DNA from: Chitinophaga pollutisoli
GTDB lineage: Bacteria > Bacteroidota > Bacteroidia > Chitinophagales > Chitinophagaceae
Length of the DNA stretch: 64,000 bases
Direction of reading: 5' to 3'
NCBI RefSeq assembly: GCF_038396755.1
Contig: NZ_CP149822.1
Coordinates: 4,370,001-4,434,000 of the forward strand
Shown here: one piece after another, positions 1 to 8,888 of the stretch
Layout of the letters: each line of letters starts with the position of its first letter
How positions within the stretch are numbered: the first letter of the stretch is position 1
Program-made: the position numbers and the translations under genes
Notes under the pieces: model-generated
What the model saw: the letters and a program-made list of their open reading frames with translations, nothing else
What the model was told of the DNA's origin: nothing
Databases searched by the model: none

Positions 1-32
1 GCATGGTGGAAGTGATCGAGAAAGTAAAATAA
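1..32 (+). CDS. rpsQ: 30S ribosomal protein S17, C-terminal end (partial)
   Basis: Only the last nine codons are in the window, ending in residues MVEVIEKVK and a TAA stop. The position directly before rplN and the VEVIEK-type tail fit S17 at the start of the spc operon. The call rests mainly on conserved gene order, because too little sequence is present for a domain match. Confidence 0.75.
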   Translation, partial: MVEVIEKVK

Positions 33-107
33 TTATTTATTTGTTTCAAGCTGCCGGCAACCGTAAGGCCCTGCAGCCGCTGCTAAAACAATTACAAACG
101 CATTACG

Positions 108-476
108 ATGATACAACAAGAATCAAGGCTGAACGTAGCAGATAACAGTGGCGCGAAAGAAGTGCTCTGCATCCGTGTACTCGGCAACTCCGGCCAGGAC
201 TACGCAGGTGTGGGCGACAAGATTGTGGTGACTGTAAAGGACGCGATCCCCGGTGGCGGTATGAAGAAAGGTACCGTAACCAAAGCTGTTATTGTTAGAA
301 CGAAGAAGAAGCTCCGTCGCCGCGACGGTTCTTACATCCGCTTCGATGACAACGCCGTAGTATTGCTGAACAACTCTGACGAGCCCCGCGGTACCCGTAT
401 TTTCGGTCCGGTTGCCCGTGAGCTTCGCGATAAAGGATACATGAAGATCATCTCCCTGGCGCCTGAGGTGCTGTAA
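108..476 (+). CDS. rplN: 50S ribosomal protein L14
   Basis: This is a 122-residue protein of the usual L14 length, opening with [20 protein letters not shown]14 binds 23S rRNA at the interface with the 30S subunit and forms part of the bridges and the site used by the silencing factor RsfS. It follows rpsQ after 75 nt. The gene is followed by an unusually wide 196-nt gap before rplX, containing a long inverted repeat and a -7 promoter box. Confidence 0.98.
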   Translation: MIQQESRLNVADNSGAKEVLCIRVLGNSGQDYAGVGDKIVVTVKDAIPGGGMKKGTVTKAVIVRTKKKLRRRDGSYIRFDDNAVVLLNNSDEPRGTRIFGPVARELRDKGYMKIISLAPEVL

Positions 477-489
477 GGAGTCGACATAG

Positions 490-581
490 GATTTCGGATA
501 CAGGATTCAAGTAATTAGGCATAAGGCGGTTATATATTGTGACAGTCTTTATGTGAATAACTGAATTCAGTATCCGAAATC
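490..581. repeat. long inverted repeat in the rplN-rplX gap
   Basis: The arm at 490-501 (GATTTCGGATAC) is the exact reverse complement of 570-581. Pairing continues imperfectly inward (502-512 with 559-569), leaving a loop of about 45 nt. In most bacteria rplN and rplX are separated by only a few bases, so an inserted hairpin element here is unusual. There is no T-tract after the right arm, so it is not a standard terminator. It may be a mobile palindrome or a translational control structure. Confidence 0.75.
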
Positions 582-587
582 TTTGCA

Positions 588-595
588 TATCTTTG
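588..595 (+). promoter_or_regulatory. internal -7 promoter box before rplX
   Basis: TATCTTTG matches the Bacteroidota -7 consensus TAnnTTTG exactly and is followed by C. It lies just past the inverted repeat and would start transcription near base 601, giving rplX and the genes after it their own transcript. I see no good -33 TTG at the right distance. Confidence 0.5.
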
Positions 596-672
596 CGACC
601 CGTTTCATAAAACGACATATATTTTAATCAAGCGAGACCCAAGTTTTGCTTGGCGTATAAACAAACAAACAG

Positions 673-1017
673 ATGAAAACTAGATTTAAGCCTAAGTTCA
701 ACATTAAGAAAGGCGACCTGGTTGTGGTTATCTCCGGTGAGGACAAGGACCGTACCAAAGCGCGCAAGGTGTTGGAAGTCATCGTTGACGCAACCAACCC
801 GAAAGTGCTGGTAGAGGGCGTGAACATCATCACCAAGCACACGAAACCGACTGCCCAGAATACCAAAGGTGGTATCGTTAAGCAGGAGGCTCCCATCTCC
901 CTTTCCAACGTAATGTTGTGGGACGCTAAGGCTGGTAAAGCTACCCGCGTTAGCCGTCAGCGGGAAAATGGTAAAGTAGTTCGTATCGCTAAAAAATCAG
1001 GGGAGGTAATCAAATAA
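673..1017 (+). CDS. rplX: 50S ribosomal protein L24
   Basis: 114 residues with the KOW-type core (residues [19 protein letters not shown] near the N-terminus) typical of L24, an early assembly protein that binds the 5' end of 23S rRNA. The stop codon overlaps the rplE start by one base (TAATG), so the two genes are translationally coupled. The ATG at 673 is the first after the -7 box at 588-595. Confidence 0.98.
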   Translation: MKTRFKPKFNIKKGDLVVVISGEDKDRTKARKVLEVIVDATNPKVLVEGVNIITKHTKPTAQNTKGGIVKQEAPISLSNVMLWDAKAGKATRVSRQRENGKVVRIAKKSGEVIK

Positions 1018-1592
1018 TGGCAACAACATCATATAAACCCAGACTGCAGACCAAATACCGCAACGAGGTGGTGTCCGCCCTGCAAAAGAAGTTTAACTAT
1101 AAGAGCGTGATGCAGGTTCCCCGCCTGACCAAGATCTGCCTGAACCAGGGGATCAACGGTGCTGTTGGCGACAAGAAACTGGTAGACATCGCAGTAGACG
1201 AAATGACCCGCATCGCAGGTCAGAAGGCCATCGCTACCCTGTCCAAAAAGGACATCTCTAACTTTAAGCTGCGTAAGCACATGCCCATCGGTGCGCGTGT
1301 GACCCTGCGTGGTGTAACCATGTACGAATTCCTCGACCGCCTGATCGCCGTTTCCCTGCCCCGCGTACGCGACTTCAAGGGTATCAACGAGAAAGCGTTC
1401 GACGGCCGCGGTAACTATACCCTGGGTGTGACCGAGCAGATCATCTTCCCGGAGATCGACATCGACAAGGTGACCAAAATCACCGGTATGGATATCACTT
1501 TCGTAACCACAGCCCAAACCAATGAAGAAGCTTACGAGCTCCTGAAGGAGCTGGGTATGCCGTTCAAGAACATCAAAAAAGATCAACAATAA
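1017..1592 (+). CDS. rplE: 50S ribosomal protein L5
   Basis: 191 residues, slightly longer than the 179 of E. coli L5, with the conserved stretches [16 protein letters not shown] and [15 protein letters not shown]5 binds 5S rRNA and contacts P-site tRNA. Its start overlaps the rplX stop by one base. rpsN follows after 6 nt. Confidence 0.98.
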   Translation: MATTSYKPRLQTKYRNEVVSALQKKFNYKSVMQVPRLTKICLNQGINGAVGDKKLVDIAVDEMTRIAGQKAIATLSKKDISNFKLRKHMPIGARVTLRGVTMYEFLDRLIAVSLPRVRDFKGINEKAFDGRGNYTLGVTEQIIFPEIDIDKVTKITGMDITFVTTAQTNEEAYELLKELGMPFKNIKKDQQ

Positions 1593-1598
1593 TATCAC

Positions 1599-1868
1599 AT
1601 GGCAAAAGAATCCGTAAAAGCCAGACAAAGAAAGAGAGAAGCCATGGTGGCTAAGTTCGCTGAGAAACGCGCACAGCTGAAAGCTGAAGGCGACTACGCA
1701 GCGCTCGACAAACTGCCCAAAAACGCTTCTCCCGTTCGCCTGCACAACCGTTGCCAGCTGACCGGTCGCCCCAAAGGCTACATGCGTCAATTCGGCATTT
1801 GCCGTAACATGTTCCGCGACATGGCACTGGCAGGTAAAATCCCTGGCGTAAGAAAAGCTTCCTGGTAA
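1599..1868 (+). CDS. rpsN: 30S ribosomal protein S14
   Basis: 89 residues, the long form of S14 without a paired CxxC zinc ribbon. The C-terminal signature [20 protein letters not shown] is clear. S14 is a late-assembling protein of the 30S head. It starts 6 nt after rplE, and the gap to rpsH (91 nt) holds no obvious signal. Confidence 0.98.
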   Translation: MAKESVKARQRKREAMVAKFAEKRAQLKAEGDYAALDKLPKNASPVRLHNRCQLTGRPKGYMRQFGICRNMFRDMALAGKIPGVRKASW

Positions 1869-1959
1869 TTATCACCGGGCCAGCTCCCGAAGTAGTTTTT
1901 TGATTCCTATCTATATCGATTGGATATCGCATTGTACACATTTTCAACTTTAACTAACA

Positions 1960-2358
1960 ATGGTTACTGATCCAATAGCAGATTTTCTGACACGCATCCG
2001 CAATGCCCAGATGGCAAACCACAGGATCGTGGAAATTCCGGCTTCCAAACTGAAGAAACGCATTACCGAGATCCTGTACGACAAAGGTTATATCCTGAAG
2101 TACAAGTTCGAGGAAGACAACAAGCAGGGCCTCATCAAGATCGCCCTGAAATACGATCCCCAGACCAAAGTTCCTGCTATCCAGGACCTGCAGCGGATTT
2201 CCCGTCCCGGTCTGCGCCAGTATTCCAAACCTGAAGACTTCAAACGTATCAAGAACGGTCTCGGCGTGGCGATCATCTCCACTTCCAAAGGTGTAATGAC
2301 CGACAAGGAAGCAAAAGCACAAAACGTAGGTGGCGAAGTAGTTTGCTACGTATATTAA
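1960..2358 (+). CDS. rpsH: 30S ribosomal protein S8
   Basis: 132 residues beginning [17 protein letters not shown], the standard S8 N-terminus, and ending with a [10 protein letters not shown] tail. S8 binds the central domain of 16S rRNA and in E. coli represses the spc operon by binding its mRNA near rplE. Whether that control exists here cannot be judged from the sequence. Confidence 0.98.
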   Translation: MVTDPIADFLTRIRNAQMANHRIVEIPASKLKKRITEILYDKGYILKYKFEEDNKQGLIKIALKYDPQTKVPAIQDLQRISRPGLRQYSKPEDFKRIKNGLGVAIISTSKGVMTDKEAKAQNVGGEVVCYVY

Positions 2359-2367
2359 TCATATTCT

Positions 2368-2394
2368 GATCCCGTCCTTTACCAGGGCGGGATC
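2368..2394 (+). other. hairpin between rpsH and rplF
   Basis: GATCCCGTCC (2368-2377) pairs with GGGCGGGATC (2385-2394) across a 7-nt loop. No T-tract follows, so it is unlikely to be a strong terminator. It may slow transcription or shield the 3' end of the upstream message. Confidence 0.6.
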
Positions 2395-2473
2395 AACGGC
2401 ATTTTCGTTTATTAAGCCTTCTATACGGGCTGAACCCGGGATGCCGCCTCACAACAACATAAACTGACGAATC

Positions 2474-3028
2474 ATGTCACGTATAGGCAGAAGTCCGATT
2501 AAACTGGTTAGCGGTGTAACAGTAACTGTTAGCGCTACCAACGAGGTGACTGTAAAAGGTCCCAAAGGCGAACTGAAAAAAGCGATCGACCGCGATATTA
2601 AAGTGGAAGTGAAAGACGGAGAGATCCTGATCACCCGCCCGACTGACCAGATCCGCCACCGTGCGCTGCACGGTCTGTACCGCGCGCTTATCGCCAACAT
2701 GGTGACCGGCGTAACCGAAGGTTTCAAGAAACAACTGGAACTGGTAGGTGTGGGTTACAAGGCTGCGCACAACGGTCAGCTGATCGACCTGGCGCTGGGC
2801 TACTCCCACAATATCATCTTCGAGATTCCGAAGGAACTGAAGGTGAACACCGTAACTGAAAAAGGTAAGAACCCGCTGATCCAGCTGGAAGGTATCGACA
2901 ACCAGCTCCTGGGCCAGGTTGCCGCCAAGATCCGCAGCCTCCGCAAACCCGAGCCGTACAAAGGTAAAGGTGTACGTTACAGCGACGAAGTTGTACGTAA
3001 GAAAGCTGGTAAATCCGCCGGTAAATAA
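2474..3028 (+). CDS. rplF: 50S ribosomal protein L6
   Basis: 184 residues starting MSRIGRSPIKLVSGVTV and carrying the L6 C-terminal signature KPEPYKGKGVRYSDEVVRKK. L6 sits near the factor-binding site of the large subunit. It lies 115 nt after rpsH and 148 nt before rplR. Confidence 0.98.
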   Translation: MSRIGRSPIKLVSGVTVTVSATNEVTVKGPKGELKKAIDRDIKVEVKDGEILITRPTDQIRHRALHGLYRALIANMVTGVTEGFKKQLELVGVGYKAAHNGQLIDLALGYSHNIIFEIPKELKVNTVTEKGKNPLIQLEGIDNQLLGQVAAKIRSLRKPEPYKGKGVRYSDEVVRKKAGKSAGK

Positions 3029-3176
3029 TCCCCGGCTCCTTCGCATCGCGGCGTAAGCCACTGAAGGGTGGGAGCAGGAACATTTCAAAACTTTGAAGTA
3101 AACATTGGAACTGTGTTCCGGTGTTTGCTTTACAAATAAAGTCCCGGCAGCATCGGGAGATCAAATACTTAAAGTA

Positions 3177-3530
3177 ATGATTACAAAAGCAAACAGAAGA
3201 CAGAATATCCGCTTCCGTATCCGTAAGAAGATCAGCGGAACTGCACAGAAGCCCAGACTGTCCGTATTTCGCAGCAACTCGGAGATTTATCTCCAGCTGA
3301 TCGACGATACCACCGGTACAACCCTGGCATCTGCATCTTCCCGCGATAAAGCGCTGGCAGGTGTGACTGGCAACAAGACCGAGAAAGCCAAGCAAGTGGG
3401 CGCAGCCCTGGCGGCTAAGGCGACTGCACTGGGTGTTACCAGCTGCGTGTTCGACCGTTCCGGTTATCTCTACCATGGCCGCGTAAAGGCAACTGCCGAT
3501 GGCGCGCGCGAAGGCGGTCTGCAATTCTAA
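3177..3530 (+). CDS. rplR: 50S ribosomal protein L18
   Basis: 117 residues from the ATG at 3177 ([18 protein letters not shown]). An open frame continues upstream but its residues are not L18-like, and this start gives the normal family length. L18 binds 5S rRNA together with L5. The C-terminal motif [18 protein letters not shown] is diagnostic. rpsE follows after 33 nt. Confidence 0.96.
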   Translation: MITKANRRQNIRFRIRKKISGTAQKPRLSVFRSNSEIYLQLIDDTTGTTLASASSRDKALAGVTGNKTEKAKQVGAALAAKATALGVTSCVFDRSGYLYHGRVKATADGAREGGLQF

Positions 3531-3563
3531 TCAAACTGATATCGTAATTCTTATTAAATAAAA

Positions 3564-4082
3564 ATGGCAAAGAATTCATTCAATAAAGTAAAAGCCGGCG
3601 ATCTGGAACTGAAAGAGAAGGTTGTAGCTATCAACAGGGTTACAAAGACTACCAAAGGTGGTCGTACTTTCAGCTTTTCCGCGCTGGTGGTTGTGGGTAA
3701 CGAAAATGGCGTGGTAGGTCACGGTCTTGGTAAAGCCAAGGAAGTGCAGGAAGCGATCACTAAAGGTATCGACGATGCAAAGAAGAACCTGATCAAAGTT
3801 CCCATTCACCACGGTACGATCCCCCACGATCAGCTGGCTAAGGAAGGCGCTGCCAAAGTGCTGGTTAAGCCTGCTGCCCATGGTACGGGTGTAATCGCCG
3901 GAGGTTCCATGCGCGCCGTTCTGGAAAGCGCGGGTATCACCGACGTGCTGGCGAAGTCCCTCGGCTCCGCTAACCCCCACAACGTGGTGAAAGCCACCTT
4001 CAAGGCGCTCGGCATGCTGCGCGAACCCATCCAGGTTGCCAGAACCCGCAACGTGTCCATGAAGAAAGTTTTCAACGGATAA
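3564..4082 (+). CDS. rpsE: 30S ribosomal protein S5
   Basis: 172 residues with the double-stranded RNA-binding fold region ([20 protein letters not shown]) and the C-terminal S5 domain ([19 protein letters not shown]). S5 acts in decoding fidelity and the mRNA entry helicase centre. It sits between rplR and rpmD as in the standard spc operon. Confidence 0.98.
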   Translation: MAKNSFNKVKAGDLELKEKVVAINRVTKTTKGGRTFSFSALVVVGNENGVVGHGLGKAKEVQEAITKGIDDAKKNLIKVPIHHGTIPHDQLAKEGAAKVLVKPAAHGTGVIAGGSMRAVLESAGITDVLAKSLGSANPHNVVKATFKALGMLREPIQVARTRNVSMKKVFNG

Positions 4083-4166
4083 TAATCCCGGGCGGATATA
4101 ACCCCGGTTCCGGAGGGTTTGCCTTGCGGATGCCGGAATTCTTCAAAGGAAATATATCAAAGTAAA

Positions 4167-4352
4167 ATGGCAAAGATTAAGATCACCCAGGTAAAAAGCG
4201 GTATCGATCGTCCTGAACGTCAGAAACTGACCCTGAAGGCACTCGGACTGAAAAAAATGAACAATACCGTTGAGGTTGAAGCCACCCCCCAGATCCTGGG
4301 CATGGTTCGCGCCGTGCACCACCTGGTGAAAGTGGAAGAAGTGAATGCATAA
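4167..4352 (+). CDS. rpmD: 50S ribosomal protein L30
   Basis: 61 residues from ATG 4167 (MAKIKITQVKSGIDRPERQK), the usual bacterial L30 length. The frame is open further upstream, but that part does not resemble L30. L30 binds 23S rRNA domain II. Its place between rpsE and rplO supports the call. Confidence 0.96.
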   Translation: MAKIKITQVKSGIDRPERQKLTLKALGLKKMNNTVEVEATPQILGMVRAVHHLVKVEEVNA

Positions 4353-4449
4353 TGTAAAATTTTCATTTTTACATTTGGCTTTCTGTTTTTTTGAATTATC
4401 ATTGTAAAAGCGAGCGGTTGATTTCCGCGCAAGTAAAACAATTACACAA

Positions 4450-4896
4450 ATGAGCTTACATCAACTCCGTCCTGCAAAAGGCGCAGTACATAAAGAAAAA
4501 CGCCTCGGTCGCGGCGAAGCTTCCGGTAAAGGTGGCACTTCTACGAAAGGTAACAAAGGTGCGCAATCCAATACCGGTTATTCCAGCAAACGCGGTCACG
4601 AAGGTGGCCAGATGCCTATCCAGCGCCGTTTGCCGAAACGCGGTTTCCACCCGATCAGCCGCGTTGAGTATAAAGTATTCAACCTCGGCCAGCTGGACAC
4701 GATCATCGAGAAATACGGTATTCAGGAATTCAGCCTCGAGAACCTCTACATGAACGGCCTCATCAGCAAAACCGACCAGGTGAAAGTCCTGGGCCATGGT
4801 GAGCTGAAGAGCAAAGTAACGCTGAAAGTGAACGCAATCAGCGAGAAAGCCAAAGCAGCCATCGAAGCAGCTGGTGGTTCTGTGGAACTGGTTTAA
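4450..4896 (+). CDS. rplO: 50S ribosomal protein L15
   Basis: 148 residues. The N-terminal extension is basic and glycine-rich (RLGRGEASGKGGTSTKGNKG) and threads into 23S rRNA, and the C-terminal globular domain ends in AAIEAAGGSVELV. L15 is an assembly protein of the large subunit. secY follows as in most bacteria. Confidence 0.98.
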   Translation: MSLHQLRPAKGAVHKEKRLGRGEASGKGGTSTKGNKGAQSNTGYSSKRGHEGGQMPIQRRLPKRGFHPISRVEYKVFNLGQLDTIIEKYGIQEFSLENLYMNGLISKTDQVKVLGHGELKSKVTLKVNAISEKAKAAIEAAGGSVELV

Positions 4897-4976
4897 GAAA
4901 TTACGATAGAGAAGGCGCCTACGGAGTAGTGCGTCTTTTCGAATTTTTGCACGCGTTATTAAACTCTTATCTTCCT

Positions 4977-6320
4977 GTGAAGAAATTTATCGAAACCATA
5001 AAGAACATCTGGAGTATCGAGGACCTGCGCAAGCGCATCCTCACAACGCTGCTCCTGGTACTGGTATACCGTGTTGGTTCCTATATCACCCTTCCCGGTC
5101 TCGATCCCAACGAGCTGGCCAAATTCTCCGAGACTTCCCAGCAAGGTATCCTTGGGCTGTTTAACATGTTTGCCGGTGGTTCATTCTCCCGCGCATCCAT
5201 CTTCGCCCTCGGCATCATGCCCTATATCTCTGCGTCTATCGCCATTCAGCTCCTTACGATCGCCGTTCCCTATTTCCAGAAACTCCAGAAAGAAGGAGAC
5301 AGCGGCCGGAAGAAGATCAACCAATACACCCGCCTGCTCACCGTAATCGTGACGGCTTTCCAGGCCAGCGCATACGTTGCATACCTGAGGACGCAATCCG
5401 GTGGAGCGCTTGTTCCCGGATACGGCGACGTCATGTTCTGGCTTTCCACCACCGTGGTGCTGACCGCCGGAACGCTGTTCGTTATGTGGCTGGGTGAAAA
5501 AATCACGGATAAGGGCATCGGTAACGGTACTTCCATCATCATCATGGTGGGCATCCTTGCCCGCCTCCCGGAATCCCTCCTGCAGGAATTCTCCCTGAAA
5601 ATCACAGGTGCGGGCGGCGGCCTGCTCGTATTCCTCGTGGAAATTGCCATGTTCATCGTGATCACCATCGGGCTCATCCTGCTGGTACAGGGCACGCGCA
5701 AAATCCCCGTGAATTACGCCAAACGAATCGTCGGTAACAAACAATACGGCGGCGTTCGCCAGTTCATTCCCCTCAAGGTGAATGCTGCAGGCGTTATGCC
5801 CATCATCTTCGCCCAGGCCATCATGTTTATCCCGGCCACGGCGATCGGTTTTGCTACCCAGAGCGAGAGCGCTTCCGGCTTCATCCGCATCTTCAGCGAT
5901 CACACCAACCCCTGGTACAATGTGATCTATGCCGTGCTGGTGATCGTATTTACGTTCTTCTACACCGCGCTCATCTTCAACCCCACGCAAATGGCGGACG
6001 AAATGAAACGCAATAACGGGTTCATCCCCGGTGTGAAACCCGGTAAATCCACCGCTGATTACATCGGCGCCGTGATGGACCGGATCACCCTCCCCGGTTC
6101 GATGTTCCTGGCACTGGTGGGCGTATTGCCCGGCATCGCTGCCGCACTCGGCATCAACAGCCAGTTCGCTACCTTCTTCGGCGGTACTTCCCTGCTGATC
6201 ATGGTGGGCGTAATCCTGGATACCCTGCAGCAGATCGAAAGCCAGCTGCTCATGCGTCATTACGACGGCCTCATGAGCTCCGGCCGCATCAAAGGCAGAA
6301 CATCTCCCGCCAACGCGTAA
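4977..6320 (+). CDS. secY: preprotein translocase subunit SecY
   Basis: SecY forms the protein-conducting channel of the Sec translocon in the inner membrane. I chose the GTG at 4977 (VKKFIETIKNIWSIEDLRKR), giving 447 residues, the usual length in this phylum. A GTG 48 nt upstream would add 16 residues that do not look like SecY. About ten hydrophobic segments are visible, with the plug region LFNMFAGGSFSRASIFALGI and the cytoplasmic signature GNGTSIIIMVGIL. A hairpin after the stop probably ends the upstream operon. Confidence 0.96.
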   Translation: MKKFIETIKNIWSIEDLRKRILTTLLLVLVYRVGSYITLPGLDPNELAKFSETSQQGILGLFNMFAGGSFSRASIFALGIMPYISASIAIQLLTIAVPYFQKLQKEGDSGRKKINQYTRLLTVIVTAFQASAYVAYLRTQSGGALVPGYGDVMFWLSTTVVLTAGTLFVMWLGEKITDKGIGNGTSIIIMVGILARLPESLLQEFSLKITGAGGGLLVFLVEIAMFIVITIGLILLVQGTRKIPVNYAKRIVGNKQYGGVRQFIPLKVNAAGVMPIIFAQAIMFIPATAIGFATQSESASGFIRIFSDHTNPWYNVIYAVLVIVFTFFYTALIFNPTQMADEMKRNNGFIPGVKPGKSTADYIGAVMDRITLPGSMFLALVGVLPGIAAALGINSQFATFFGGTSLLIMVGVILDTLQQIESQLLMRHYDGLMSSGRIKGRTSPANA

Positions 6321-6341
6321 CCGCAAGGCAAAACATATTAG

Positions 6342-6380
6342 CAGCCATCCTGAACCAATGGGCAGGATGGCTGTTTAGTT
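6342..6380 (+). terminator. hairpin terminator after secY
   Basis: CAGCCATCCTG (6342-6352) pairs perfectly with CAGGATGGCTG (6363-6373) across a 10-nt loop and is followed by a weak T-rich stretch (GTTTAGTTT). It separates secY from the separately promoted map gene. Confidence 0.7.
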
Positions 6381-6409
6381 TACGGCACGGCTGTCTCGTC
6401 ATTTTTTGT

Positions 6410-6417
6410 TAATTTTG
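6410..6417 (+). promoter_or_regulatory. -7 promoter box of map
   Basis: TAATTTTG matches TAnnTTTG. Its last G is only six bases before the ATG at 6424, so the predicted start of transcription falls on or just before the start codon. This would make map a leaderless message and rules out an upstream in-frame TTG at 6406 as the start. Confidence 0.6.
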
Positions 6418-6423
6418 CATGTT

Positions 6424-7230
6424 ATGGTTCATTATAAAACAAGTGAAGAAATAGAGCTGATGCGCGAAAGCGCCCAGCTGGTGAGCGCTACCCTCGCGGA
6501 AGTGGCCCGTCAGCTGAAGCCCGGCATGAGCACGCTGGACATCGATGCTATCGCGGAACAATTCATCCGCGACCACGGCGCGGTGCCTTCCTTCAAAAAT
6601 TATAAGGGTTTTCCCAATACCTGCTGCATTTCCGTGAACGAAGCGGTAGTGCATGGCATTCCCAACAGCTATATCATCCGCGAGGGCGATCTCGTGTCGG
6701 TAGACGTAGGTGTGTATAAAAACGAATTCCATGGTGACAGCGCCTATACGTTCGCGATCGGCGAAGTGCCGTCACATGTGCGGAAGCTGATGGCCGCTAC
6801 CAAGACTGCCCTGAACAAGGGGATCGAGAAAGCGGTGGTGGGCAACCGCGTGGGTGACATCGCTTATGCCATCCAGGACTATCTGGAGAAAGAACGCGGT
6901 TATGGCGTTGTCAGGGAGCTTGTTGGGCATGGTTTGGGCCGCAACCTGCATGAGGACCCACAGGTGCCGAATTACGGCCGCAGGGGCAGCGGAGCGGTGC
7001 TGAAAGAAGGCCTTGTGATCGCGATCGAGCCGATGGTCAACCTGGGCACCCGGGATGTGGAATACCTGGAGGACGGGTGGACGGTGGTGACGCGTGACCG
7101 GAAGGTGTCTGTTCACTACGAACACACGGTTTCTGTGCAGAAGGGGAAGGCGGATGTGCTGTCTACATTTGTGGAAATTGAAGCGGCAGAGCAGCAAAAT
7201 CCTGTTTTGGCGGGAGCGGTAGCGCAATAA
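6424..7230 (+). CDS. map: type I methionine aminopeptidase
   Basis: The enzyme removes the N-terminal methionine of new proteins in the cytoplasm. It has 268 residues from ATG 6424 (MVHYKTSEEIELM). The five metal ligands of the pita-bread fold are visible at D94, D105, H169, E202 and E233 (VSVDVGVY, HGDSA, GHGLGRNLHED, AIEPM, HYEHT). The secY-map-infA order is widespread. There is a short unconserved tail after the catalytic domain. Confidence 0.97.
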   Translation: MVHYKTSEEIELMRESAQLVSATLAEVARQLKPGMSTLDIDAIAEQFIRDHGAVPSFKNYKGFPNTCCISVNEAVVHGIPNSYIIREGDLVSVDVGVYKNEFHGDSAYTFAIGEVPSHVRKLMAATKTALNKGIEKAVVGNRVGDIAYAIQDYLEKERGYGVVRELVGHGLGRNLHEDPQVPNYGRRGSGAVLKEGLVIAIEPMVNLGTRDVEYLEDGWTVVTRDRKVSVHYEHTVSVQKGKADVLSTFVEIEAAEQQNPVLAGAVAQ

Positions 7231-7292
7231 GACAAAAGGTTAAGATAATTATTCCCAATACATATACATCTGTTTCGCAAGCAGTTATCGAC

Positions 7293-7325
7293 TTATGCAC
7301 AACAGGGGAGGGGACTTTATCCACA
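7293..7325 (+). promoter_or_regulatory. pair of DnaA-box-like 9-mers
   Basis: TTATGCACA (7293-7301) and TTATCCACA (7317-7325) both match the DnaA box consensus TTWTNCACA and face the same way, with starts 24 bp apart. An AT-rich stretch follows (7331-7350). They lie in the 179-nt map-infA gap. They could be a DnaA titration or regulatory site. No other origin features are seen. Confidence 0.4.
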
Positions 7326-7384
7326 AACCGGATATTAATAAATATAATTTGCCCTAAATTTTTCTGATTCAGAACTTTTTATGG

Positions 7385-7392
7385 TATCTTTG
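7385..7392 (+). promoter_or_regulatory. -7 promoter box of infA
   Basis: TATCTTTG matches the phylum consensus and lies 17 nt before the infA ATG, giving a very short leader of about 12 nt. It suggests that infA-rpmJ-rpsM and the genes after them start on a transcript separate from map. I see no clear -33 TTG. Confidence 0.6.
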
Positions 7393-7409
7393 CATTCCTA
7401 AAAATTTTT

Positions 7410-7628
7410 ATGGCGAAACAGGCACTGATTAAACAGGATGGTATTATTCTCGAAGCCTTATCAAATGCAATGTTCCGGGTAAAGCTGGAAAACGGGCATG
7501 AGATTTTGGCGACCATTTCTGGAAAAATGCGGATGCACTATATTCGCATCCTGCCGGGCGATAAGGTTGGGGTTGAAATGAGCCCTTATGATTTGAGCAG
7601 GGGTCGTATAATTTTCAGGTATAAATAA
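7410..7628 (+). CDS. infA: translation initiation factor IF-1
   Basis: 72 residues, the standard IF-1 length, a single OB-fold protein that occupies the 30S A site during initiation. The motif [19 protein letters not shown] and the tail [12 protein letters not shown] are diagnostic. It is encoded inside the alpha operon between map and rpmJ, as in many Bacteroidota and Firmicutes. Confidence 0.98.
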   Translation: MAKQALIKQDGIILEALSNAMFRVKLENGHEILATISGKMRMHYIRILPGDKVGVEMSPYDLSRGRIIFRYK

Positions 7629-7663
7629 GTAAAATACACTAGTAGATTTATAACTATTGACTC

Positions 7664-7780
7664 ATGAAAGTAAGAGCTTCCATCAAGAAAAGAAGTGCAG
7701 ACTGCAAGATCGTTCGCCGCAAGGGTAAATTGCTGGTGATCAACAAAAAGAATCCCCGTTTTAAGCAACGTCAGGGATAA
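7664..7780 (+). CDS. rpmJ: 50S ribosomal protein L36, zinc-free form
   Basis: A 38-residue protein starting [20 protein letters not shown] and ending NPRFKQRQG. The length and the KVR..SIKK..KIVRRKG pattern identify L36. Only one cysteine is present (C14), so the zinc ribbon of C+ forms is missing and this is a C- type protein. It lies 35 nt after infA and 46 nt before rpsM. Confidence 0.95.
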   Translation: MKVRASIKKRSADCKIVRRKGKLLVINKKNPRFKQRQG

Positions 7781-7826
7781 TCGCATCTGTTACTCATTAT
7801 AAAGAATAATAAACTAAACAATTAAT

Positions 7827-8207
7827 ATGGCACGTATAGCCGGTATTGATCTTCCTAAAAACAAAAGGGGTGAAATTGGACTGACCTACATCTTCGGAAT
7901 CGGTCACTCCACCGCAGTATATATCCTGAACAAGGCGGAAATTGATCTGAACAAGAAAGTAAAGGATTGGAATGACGATGAGCAGGGTGCGATTCGTAAC
8001 ATTATCAATGCGGAGCTGAAAGTTGAGGGTCAACTGCGTTCTGAAGTTCAGATGAACATCAAGCGTCTGCTGGATATCGCCTGCTACCGCGGGCTGCGTC
8101 ACCGTAAAGGTCTGCCGGTTAGAGGCCAGCGCACCCGTACTAACAGCCGTACCCGTAAAGGTAAGCGTAAGACGGTTGCTGGTAAAAAGAAGGCGACGAA
8201 GAAATAG
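7827..8207 (+). CDS. rpsM: 30S ribosomal protein S13
   Basis: 126 residues beginning [20 protein letters not shown], with the helix-two-turn-helix and the basic C-terminal tail [19 protein letters not shown] that contacts P-site tRNA. It is the first gene of the classic alpha operon block rpsM-rpsK-rpsD-rpoA-rplQ. Confidence 0.98.
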   Translation: MARIAGIDLPKNKRGEIGLTYIFGIGHSTAVYILNKAEIDLNKKVKDWNDDEQGAIRNIINAELKVEGQLRSEVQMNIKRLLDIACYRGLRHRKGLPVRGQRTRTNSRTRKGKRKTVAGKKKATKK

Positions 8208-8318
8208 TGATAGAATCCCTGGTCTGCTGGTCCTCCGTCCAAATCCGGGAGGCGGCGGCATAAAGGGTTTTTATAGACAAACGGATTTGGAGTTTCATAG
8301 TTGGAATTATAACGAATT

Positions 8319-8717
8319 ATGGCAAAAGCAACGAATACTAAAGCTGCCGCTAAAAAGAGGGTAGTAAAAGTGGATAACTTCGGCGATGTACACATCTCTG
8401 CAAGTTTCAACAACATCATCGTGAGCATCACCAACAAGGCGGGTCAGGTTATCTCCTGGTCTTCTGCTGGTAAGATGGGCTTCAAGGGTTCTAAAAAGAA
8501 CACTCCGTACGCTGCCCAGCTGGCTGCTTCCGATGCCGCCAAAACTGCTATCGACGCCGGCCTGAAAAGAGCTGACGTCTTTGTGAAAGGTCCCGGCGCC
8601 GGCCGTGAAAGCGCTATCCGCGCCATCGCGAATTCCGGTATCGAGGTAACCCTCATCAAAGACGTTACGCCGCTGCCGCACAACGGTTGCCGTCCTCCGA
8701 AAAAGAGAAGGGTATAG
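8319..8717 (+). CDS. rpsK: 30S ribosomal protein S11
   Basis: 132 residues with a lysine-rich N-terminus and the S11 signature [11 protein letters not shown] at the end. S11 lies on the 30S platform next to the mRNA exit path. The 111-nt gap before it contains a small GC-rich hairpin (around 8229-8252). Confidence 0.98.
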   Translation: MAKATNTKAAAKKRVVKVDNFGDVHISASFNNIIVSITNKAGQVISWSSAGKMGFKGSKKNTPYAAQLAASDAAKTAIDAGLKRADVFVKGPGAGRESAIRAIANSGIEVTLIKDVTPLPHNGCRPPKKRRV

Positions 8718-8732
8718 TCATCAGATATTCCG

Positions 8733-8780
8733 ATACGAATTATCCGGTACAATTGAACTTTTGTACCGGTTAATTCGTAT
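8733..8780. other. 20-bp hairpin between rpsK and rpsD
   Basis: Bases 8733-8752 and 8761-8780 are reverse complements at 19 of 20 positions across an 8-nt loop. This is the strongest hairpin of the ribosomal cluster. The sequence after it is T-rich but not an uninterrupted T-run. It may be an attenuator before rpsD, whose product S4 is the known autoregulator of the alpha operon in other bacteria, or a mobile palindrome. Confidence 0.75.
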
Positions 8781-8888
8781 TCGTAATTCATATTTTATTA
8801 TATTTATTTATTCACCAGTGGGTGCACGATCGGATTTTAAGATTTTTAAATGAGCGTGCACCGTAACTAAAAATCTGCACAACAGAAC

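Noticed and set aside
7261..7409. Chromosomal replication origin at the DnaA-box pair
   Set aside because: Only two boxes are present, and no dnaA, dnaN or gidA gene is adjacent. It is kept only as a possible DnaA site.
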